DNA of 64,000 bases, taken from NCBI RefSeq assembly GCF_000739085.1, contig NZ_CP009110.1, positions 6,758,001-6,822,000 on the forward strand, given 5' to 3'. This document shows positions 59,122-64,000 of this stretch, piece after piece. The notes beneath the pieces are model-generated. The model made no database searches, was not told where the DNA came from, and worked only from the letters and a program-made list of their open reading frames with translations. Position 1 is the first letter of the stretch, and each line of letters starts with the position of its first letter. The position numbers were made by a program, and so were the translations under genes. The stretch comes from Amycolatopsis methanolica 239 (GTDB lineage: Bacteria > Actinomycetota > Actinomycetes > Mycobacteriales > Pseudonocardiaceae).

Positions 59122-60168
59122 ATGGCGACCTCACTGCAGAGCCGCGTGGAAGCCGCCGCGGCCCAACTGATCTTCGGGCTCCCGGAGCCCCTGCGCCGGT
59201 TGATCGCCGGGCGCCCGATCCGGCTGGACGGGCAGGAGCTGGCGCTGGACGCCCAGTTGCTGCTCCGCCTCCAGCAGCTGAACCGGGTCAGCATGAGCGC
59301 GGGCACGCCAGAGGTCGCCCGGCAGCGGATCCTCGACTCGGGGCACCTGGTCAGCGGCAAGCCGATCGAGCCGGTGCGCACGCAGGAGATCGTGATCCCG
59401 GCCGAGCACGGCCCGCTCCCGGCGACGCTCTACGTGCCGGACGGGTTGCCGTCGCCGTCGCCGCTGCTGGTGTTCTTCCACGGCGGTGGCTGGGTGGTCG
59501 GCAGCCGCGCGAGCCACGACAACACCGCGCGTTACTTCGCCAAGCACGCGGGCGTGCGGGTGCTGTCGGTCGAGTACCGGCTCGCGCCCGAGCACCCGTT
59601 CCCGGCGGCCCCCGAGGACGCCGTCGCCGCGTTCGGCTACGCCCACGCCAAGGCGGCGGACCTGGGCGTGGACCCGGACCGGATCGCGGTGGGCGGGGAC
59701 AGCGCCGGCGGCAACCTCGCGGCGGTGACCGCCCAGGTGACGACCGCGCGGGGCGGCCCGGCACCGGCTTTCCAGCTGCTGCTCTACCCCGGCGTTGACG
59801 CGAGCACTCGCCGCCGGTCGCGGGAGATCTTCGGCAGCGGCTTCTTCCTCACCGACGCCGACATGACGTGGTTCATCGACCACTACGCACCGGCCGGTGT
59901 GGACCGCACCGATCCGCGCCTGTCGCCGCTGCTCACCGAGGACTTCACCGGGCTGCCGCCTGCCTACGTCGCCACCGCGGGGTTCGACCCGCTGCGCGAC
60001 GAGGGCGAGGAGTACGCGGCCAAGCTGCGGGAAGCGGGGGTGCCGGTCACGTTGAGCCGCCAGCGCGACCTGATCCACGGTTACGTCAACTTCCTCGGGG
60101 TCGGCAGGCGGTTCCGGGAGGCGACCTCGGAGGCGGCCGGCGCACTGCGCGTCGGCCTGCGGGCGTAA
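59122..60168 (+). CDS. Alpha/beta hydrolase of the hormone-sensitive lipase family
   Basis: 348 residues. HSL oxyanion motif FFHGGGWVVGSRASHDNTAR, nucleophile Ser in VGGDSAGGNLAAVTAQV, Asp in TAGFDPLRDEGEEYAAKL and His in DLIHGYVNF. Acts as an esterase or lipase on short to medium acyl esters. N-terminal cap region (LQSRVEAAAAQLIFGLPEPL). ATG 59122. Shares a bidirectional terminator with the convergent secreted-protein gene. Confidence 0.93.
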   Translation: MATSLQSRVEAAAAQLIFGLPEPLRRLIAGRPIRLDGQELALDAQLLLRLQQLNRVSMSAGTPEVARQRILDSGHLVSGKPIEPVRTQEIVIPAEHGPLPATLYVPDGLPSPSPLLVFFHGGGWVVGSRASHDNTARYFAKHAGVRVLSVEYRLAPEHPFPAAPEDAVAAFGYAHAKAADLGVDPDRIAVGGDSAGGNLAAVTAQVTTARGGPAPAFQLLLYPGVDASTRRRSREIFGSGFFLTDADMTWFIDHYAPAGVDRTDPRLSPLLTEDFTGLPPAYVATAGFDPLRDEGEEYAAKLREAGVPVTLSRQRDLIHGYVNFLGVGRRFREATSEAAGALRVGLRA

Positions 60169-60172
60169 AAAA

Positions 60173-60212
60173 GACCGGGATCCGATGTGGACGTCCACAT
60201 CGGATCCCGGTC
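60173..60212. terminator. Bidirectional terminator
   Basis: GACCGGGATCCGATGTGGA (60173-60191) pairs perfectly with TCCACATCGGATCCCGGTC (60194-60212). AAAAAA precedes it, giving a T-run to the minus-strand gene at 60232; it also ends the plus-strand hydrolase. Confidence 0.92.
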
Positions 60213-60231
60213 CCCCCTGCCGGATTGCTTG

Positions 60232-60738
60232 TCAGGCCACCGGAACCGGCACCGGAACCGGAAGCGGCGGAGCCGAGCCGAGCAGCGACGCGAGCAGGCT
60301 CGTCACTGTCTTCAGCAGGTTCTTGAGCAGGTTGCTGACGATGTCCAGCGGCGGCGGCAGGTCCGGGATGTCCGGCACCGGCGGCAGCTGGCGGACCTCA
60401 CCCGCCTTCGAGGGATCGGCCAGGACGCGGCTCGCCTGGGTGGCGTAGTCGTTGCCGGTCGCGGCGACCTGTTGCGCGTCGGACTGGATGGTGTACTTCT
60501 GGCCCGCGGCGACGTCGCCGAGCACTGGGCTTATCTGGCCGAGCGAACGCTGGGTGGCCGGCACGTCTCCGGCGTAGGCCGCCCTGGCGAGCTGGTCACG
60601 CAGCTGGAGGACCTGTTCCGCGGCGGCCTGCGTGCTGGACGTCCCCTTGCCCCCGGCCGCGGCCACGCCTGCGCCGGACACCGCCAGCACGCTGCCGGCC
60701 ACCGCCACGGCGATGATCCGGGCGAACTTGCCTAACAT
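60232..60738 (-). CDS. Small secreted protein with Pro-rich C-terminus
   Basis: 168 residues. Signal peptide (FARIIAVAVAGSVLAVSGAG, then VAAAGG), helical body (GTSSTQAAAEQVLQLRDQLA, ATQRSLGQISPVLGDVAAGQ, KYTIQSDAQQVAATGNDYAT), a Pro-rich hinge (VPDIPDLPPPLDIVSNLLKN) and a hydrophobic end with VPVPVPVA. No known domain. ATG 60738 with GGGAG before it. A broken paralogue lies 560 bp upstream, so the family was once tandemly duplicated. Confidence 0.75.
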   Translation of the reverse strand: MLGKFARIIAVAVAGSVLAVSGAGVAAAGGKGTSSTQAAAEQVLQLRDQLARAAYAGDVPATQRSLGQISPVLGDVAAGQKYTIQSDAQQVAATGNDYATQASRVLADPSKAGEVRQLPPVPDIPDLPPPLDIVSNLLKNLLKTVTSLLASLLGSAPPLPVPVPVPVA

Positions 60739-60769
60739 CTCCCTACCTCCTGGCCTCGGTGGACCTGTC

Positions 60770-61247
60770 AGGAAATGCGTACCCGCCGTGTTGATCTCCC
60801 ACCACTCGACACCCGAAGACGGCGGTTTCCAACGCTCACGGGCCGAATCGGTTCCGGACTTGAGACCCGCATCTGATGAACAATACCTTCGCCCGATTGA
60901 TCAAGACCTTGACGACCGGGGTCGCGCAGCGTGTGCAGTTCACCCGCAAGAACCCCAAACTCACTCAACCAGATGCAAAACACGGCACCGGGGCCAAACG
61001 AAAGCCGGCAACGTAGGAACGCCGACTACCCCAACCAGACCTCCCCCGTCCCCGATCCACAGCCCGATCTCTGGTCGGCGACTGAAACACAATCAGGGAG
61101 AGGGGGCGGGGGTGGTCGGAAGGTGACCTTTCCAGCGCCGTTAAGGCGCAGTTTTGCGCCACAGCGCGGGTTTAAAGATCAAAAGAGTCCTCGCCGGACG
61201 GGCAGGCTCCGGGATGACCACCCAACTACCTTGGGTTCCGCGCAACG
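60770..61247. other. Intergenic region between the two secreted-protein copies
   Basis: About 480 bp, less GC-rich than its neighbours in parts (for example around 60960-61020). Open frames have no recognisable features and I see no RNA gene. The promoter of the 60738 gene should lie at its left end. Confidence 0.5.
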
Positions 61248-61294
61248 AAAAGCCGGGCTCCGGTGTGGACAGATCTCCCCGGAGCCCGGCTTTT
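61248..61294 (-). terminator. Terminator of the secreted-protein pseudogene
   Basis: AAAAGCCGGGCTCCGG (61248-61263) pairs perfectly with CCGGAGCCCGGCTTTT (61279-61294). Placed 6 bp after the pseudogene stop, with its T-run on the minus strand. Confidence 0.85.
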
Positions 61295-61300
61295 GCTTTC

Positions 61301-61799
61301 TCAGGCGGCTGGAACGGTGAGCGCCGGCGGGGAGGCGCCCGTCAGCGCGTTCAGCAGTTCCATGAGCTTCTGGATCAGCGTCTTCAGCAGGTCCGCCACG
61401 ATGTCCAGGGGCGGCGGCGGGTTCTGCAGCGGCGAGGCCGACGGCGTCTGCTCGACTGTGCTCGCCTGGGACGGGTCGGCGATGATCCGGCTGGCGGTCT
61501 CGGCGTCGTTGTTCGCGGACGCGGCGGTGTCCCTCGTGTCCGACTGGACGGTGTACTTCTCACCCGCGGCGAGGTCGCCGAGCAGCGGGCTCATCTGGCC
61601 GAGCGCCCGCTGCGTGCCGGGGACGTCGGCCTAGCAGGCCGAGTCGACCAGCTGGGTGCGCAGCCGCGGCAGCTGCTCACCGGCGGCCTGGGTGCTGGAG
61701 GTGCCCTTCCCGTCGGCCGCGGCGACAGCGGCTCCGGTCAACGCCAGAACGCTGCCTGCCACCACCGCGGCAACGACCCGGGCGGAACTTGCCTCTCAT
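61301..61799 (-). pseudogene. Broken paralogue of the small secreted protein
   Basis: ATG 61799 starts MRGKF, then one extra C shifts the frame. In the corrected frame the signal peptide reads ARVVAAVVAGSVLALTGAAV, and the body GKGTSSTQAAGEQLPRLRTQ matches the intact copy at 60232. At 61633 an in-frame TAG replaces the Tyr codon of the paralogue (SAC-stop-ADVPGTQRALGQ versus AAYAGDVPATQRSLGQ). The rest stays open to PALTVPAA. Two independent disabling changes make this a pseudogene; ribosome site and terminator remain. Confidence 0.85.
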
Positions 61800-61923
61800 T
61801 CCCTACCTCCTGTGTGGGTGACCTGACCCGGGCGTGAAGTACCAACCTCGTCGCCGGTGAATCGCCGCGCCACCCATTCCGGGAGTGTTCACCACCCGTC
61901 TGTGCAGGGGGCCCCGATACGAA

Positions 61924-61961
61924 AGCGGCCCGGTGAGCCACAAAGGACTCACCGGGCCGCT
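61924..61961 (-). terminator. Terminator after the catalase gene
   Basis: AGCGGCCCGGTGAG (61924-61937) pairs perfectly with CTCACCGGGCCGCT (61948-61961) across a 10-nt loop, 16 bp past the catalase stop on the minus strand, followed there by TTTC. Confidence 0.85.
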
Positions 61962-61977
61962 GCTCCGTGGTGGGAGG

Positions 61978-63420
61978 TCACTTGCCGAACGCTTCGGCGA
62001 CCTTGTCGCCGAGGGTCTTGTCGACGTTGCGCCAGTACTCGAACACGCGCTCGAGCACCGGCTCGGACACGCCCTTCTTGGCGTGGCCGATGATATTGCT
62101 CGCGAGGCGCTCCCGCTGCGCGGCGTCCATCACCTTGCGCACCAGCGTCCCTGCCTGGCCGAAGTCGTCGTCCTCGGCGTGCAGGCGGTAGGCGGAGCGG
62201 ATGACCTCGTCAACCACGCCGTAGGACGACACCGTCTCGCCGGCGTAGGCCGCGTCGGCGTGCGGGCCGCCGAACGAGTTCGGCGCGTACACCGGGTCGC
62301 CCGGGTTCTGGTAACGCATCGCGCCGTCCCGCGAGTAGCTGTTCACCGGCGACTTCGGCGCGTTCACCGGCAGCTGGGCGAAGTTCGCGCCGATCCGGTA
62401 GCGGTGCGCGTCCGGGTAGGCGAACAGGCGACCCTGCAGCATCTTGTCCGGCGACGGCCCGATGCCCGGGACCATGTTGGCCGGCGAGAACGCGGCCTGC
62501 TCGATCTCCGCGAAGTAGTTCGACGGGTTGCGGTCGAGCACGTAGCGGCCGACCTTGATCAGCGGGTAGTCGCCGTGCGGCCACACCTTCGTCAGGTCGA
62601 ACGGGTTGAAGCGGTAGTCCGCCGCTTCCTCGTACGGCATGACCTGGACGTAGAGGGTCCAGCTCGGGTGGTCACCCCGCTCGATCGCGGTCCAGAGGTC
62701 GCGGATGTAGTAGTCGGCGTCCTCACCCGCGATGCGGTCCGCGTCGGCCTGCGTCAGGTAGCCGATGCCCTGGTCGGTCTTGAAGTGGTACTTCACCCAG
62801 AACTTCTCGCCGCCCGCGTTCTCCCACAGGTAGGTGTGCGAGCCGAACCCGTCCATCTCGCGCCAGTTCGACGGGATGCCGCGGTCGCCCATCAGCCAGG
62901 TGACCTGGTGGGCCGACTCCGGGCGCAGGGTCCAGAAGTCCCACTGGATGTTGTGGTCCCGCAGGTGGTTGTCGGCGCGGCGCTTCTGCGAGTGGATGAA
63001 GTCGGGGAACTTGATCGGGTCCCGGATGAAGAAGACCGGCGTGTTGTTGCCGACGATGTCGTAGTTGCCCTGCGTGGTGTAGAGCTTCACGGCGAACCCG
63101 CGCGGGTCGCGCCAGGTGTCGGGCGAGCCGTTCTCGCCGGCCACCGACGAGAAGCGGATGAGGCTCTCGGTGCGGGTGCCCGGCTGGAAGACGGCCGCCT
63201 TGGTGAACTGGCTGACGTCCTCGGTGACCTCGAGGAACCCGAACGCACCGCCGCCCTTCGCGTGCACCACGCGCTCCGGGACGCGCTCGCGGTTGAAGTG
63301 CGCGTTCTTCTCGATGAGGTAGTGGTCCTGCAGCAGGATCGGGCCGTTGGCGCCCAGGGTCAGCGAATCGTTGTCGCTGGCCACCGGGATGCCCACGTTG
63401 TTGGTGGTCGGCTTCGTCAC
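61978..63420 (-). CDS. katA: Monofunctional haem catalase
   Basis: 480 residues, small-subunit clade. Catalytic His in FNRERVPERVVHAKGGGAFG, Asn in TQGNYDIVGNNTPVFFIRD, and the proximal haem Tyr in RLFAYPDAHRYRIGANFAQL. Breaks down hydrogen peroxide. GTG 63420 overlaps the fur stop as GTGA and has AAGGAGGG upstream inside fur, so the two are co-translated under Fur-family control. Similar in arrangement to CatR-CatA of Streptomyces. Confidence 0.97.
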   Translation of the reverse strand: MTKPTTNNVGIPVASDNDSLTLGANGPILLQDHYLIEKNAHFNRERVPERVVHAKGGGAFGFLEVTEDVSQFTKAAVFQPGTRTESLIRFSSVAGENGSPDTWRDPRGFAVKLYTTQGNYDIVGNNTPVFFIRDPIKFPDFIHSQKRRADNHLRDHNIQWDFWTLRPESAHQVTWLMGDRGIPSNWREMDGFGSHTYLWENAGGEKFWVKYHFKTDQGIGYLTQADADRIAGEDADYYIRDLWTAIERGDHPSWTLYVQVMPYEEAADYRFNPFDLTKVWPHGDYPLIKVGRYVLDRNPSNYFAEIEQAAFSPANMVPGIGPSPDKMLQGRLFAYPDAHRYRIGANFAQLPVNAPKSPVNSYSRDGAMRYQNPGDPVYAPNSFGGPHADAAYAGETVSSYGVVDEVIRSAYRLHAEDDDFGQAGTLVRKVMDAAQRERLASNIIGHAKKGVSEPVLERVFEYWRNVDKTLGDKVAEAFGK

Positions 63421-63866
63421 GCCGAGCCCTCCTTCTCGTGGTGGGTGGTGGAACAGGCGGGGCACAGGCCCCAGAAGACGACCTCCGCCTCCTCGACGAC
63501 GAACCCGGCGGTGTTCGAGGGTTCGAGGCAGGGCGCCGCGCCGTGGACGCAGTCGACGTCCTCGGCCCGGCCGCAGCCGCGGCAGACGAGGTGGTGGTGG
63601 TTGTCCCCGGTACGCGTCTCGAACCGGGCCGGGTGCCCGGCCGGCTCGACGCGCCGCACCAGGTCCACGTTCGCGCAGGCGCCCAGGACGTCGTAGACCG
63701 TCTGGGTGGACACCGATCCGAGCACGTCCCGCACGCCGGCCGCGACCTGGTCGACAGTCGAGTGCGGGTGCCCGGCGAGCCACTCGAGGACGGCGGCCCG
63801 CGGAGCGGTGATCCGCAGGCCGACGGCCTTGAGCTGGTCCCGAACGGGGGTGGTCTGGTGCGTCAT
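63417..63866 (-). CDS. Fur family peroxide/iron regulator (CatR/FurA-like)
   Basis: 149 residues. Winged helix (LKAVGLRITAPRAAVLEWLA, STQTVYDVLGACANVDLVRR) and metal sites: regulatory His cluster RTGDNHHHLVCRGCGRAEDV, two Cys pairs (CRGC and CPAC) for structural zinc. Most likely represses its own operon until peroxide oxidises the metal site. ATG 63866 is chosen; TTG 63872 would add two residues. First gene of the fur-catalase operon. Confidence 0.92.
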   Translation of the reverse strand: MTHQTTPVRDQLKAVGLRITAPRAAVLEWLAGHPHSTVDQVAAGVRDVLGSVSTQTVYDVLGACANVDLVRRVEPAGHPARFETRTGDNHHHLVCRGCGRAEDVDCVHGAAPCLEPSNTAGFVVEEAEVVFWGLCPACSTTHHEKEGSA

Positions 63867-63889
63867 CGACAACCACGATGTCGCCTAAT

Positions 63890-63920
63890 CTGGAACGAGT
63901 CAAGATAAAAACTGGAACGA
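63890..63920 (-). promoter_or_regulatory. Promoter/operator of the fur-catalase operon
   Basis: The minus strand reads ATCTTGACTCGTTCCAG, with TTGACT as -35 (63898-63903). TCGTTCCA occurs twice (63891-63898 and 63913-63920), 22 bp apart or two helical turns. The arrangement resembles the mycobacterial furA promoter region, where FurA binds an AT-rich site at the same place. Confidence 0.5.
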
Positions 63921-64000
63921 ATCCGGAAAACTGCCCGAGTGGGTGAGGCGACGAGTTCGGCAGGGAAGCGGTGCTGTCCGTCTCCGAAGTGGCAAGCGGC

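Noticed and set aside
60770-61247. Possible small gene or RNA between the two secreted-protein copies
   Set aside because: No promoter-terminator pair, no stable closing helix and no plausible protein.

Overview
The window is high-GC actinobacterial DNA with frequent GTG starts, many 4-bp ATGA/GTGA stop-start overlaps, a WhiB regulator and a Crp of 224 residues. Gene order follows the Mycobacterium tuberculosis Rv3649-Rv3684 block: helicase, tad pilus genes, Ssd, HAD phosphatase, Ms1-type RNA, acs, holin, EphE-like hydrolase, MarP, Nudix, TlpA, Nth, Crp, metallo-beta-lactamase, RidA, twin ArsA ATPases, WhiB4, PonA2, metallophosphoesterase and tRNA-Pro. This is interrupted by genes typical of Pseudonocardiaceae, such as hppA, a DUF6319 protein and a MurNAc-recycling cluster. 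An Amycolatopsis-like organism is the best guess; that is inference from gene content and order, not from a search.

Layout. 1-4.4 kb: the start of hppA, a MrfA/SftH-type helicase carrying a repeat-rich insert, and a prim-pol-like protein. 4.9-10.3 kb (minus): a compact tad pilus operon (ssd, tadA, tadB, tadC, flp, tadE and a second TadE-like gene). Its tadB/tadC junction has been tandemly multiplied into four small, translationally coupled reading frames. 10.7-11.9 kb: HAD phosphatase followed by a structured RNA at the conserved Ms1/MTS2823 position. 12.1-18.8 kb: a cell-wall recycling module (NagZ-type GH3, NamZ, a serine hydrolase, MurR, MurQ). 19.1-28.0 kb: a degenerate Fic-like protein, a phosphoribosyltransferase, acs, two secreted or lipoprotein genes, a DUF6319 protein behind a LexA-like box, and a GntR/MFS/DUF2848 unit sharing one operator motif. 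28.2-34.0 kb: an ECF42 sigma factor with its DGPF partner, then VIT1, DHFR-like, POT and NhaA genes.

34-53 kb is the conserved mycobacterial-type core: MarP acid-stress protease, CoA-type Nudix, thioredoxin, endonuclease III, Crp, RidA, ArsA pair, WhiB4, PonA2 and tRNA-Pro. A divergent SDR/LysR pair inside it carries three internal deletions. 53-64 kb holds a methyltransferase, an S9 peptidase, glutamate decarboxylase and a stress group (Dps, Ohr, FMN reductase). It ends with a secreted protein plus a dead paralogue and a Fur-catalase operon.

The main points for a second look are the tad mini-ORF array, the Ms1-type RNA, the three-deletion SDR/LysR locus, the secreted-protein pseudogene, and several unassigned palindromes in promoter regions.
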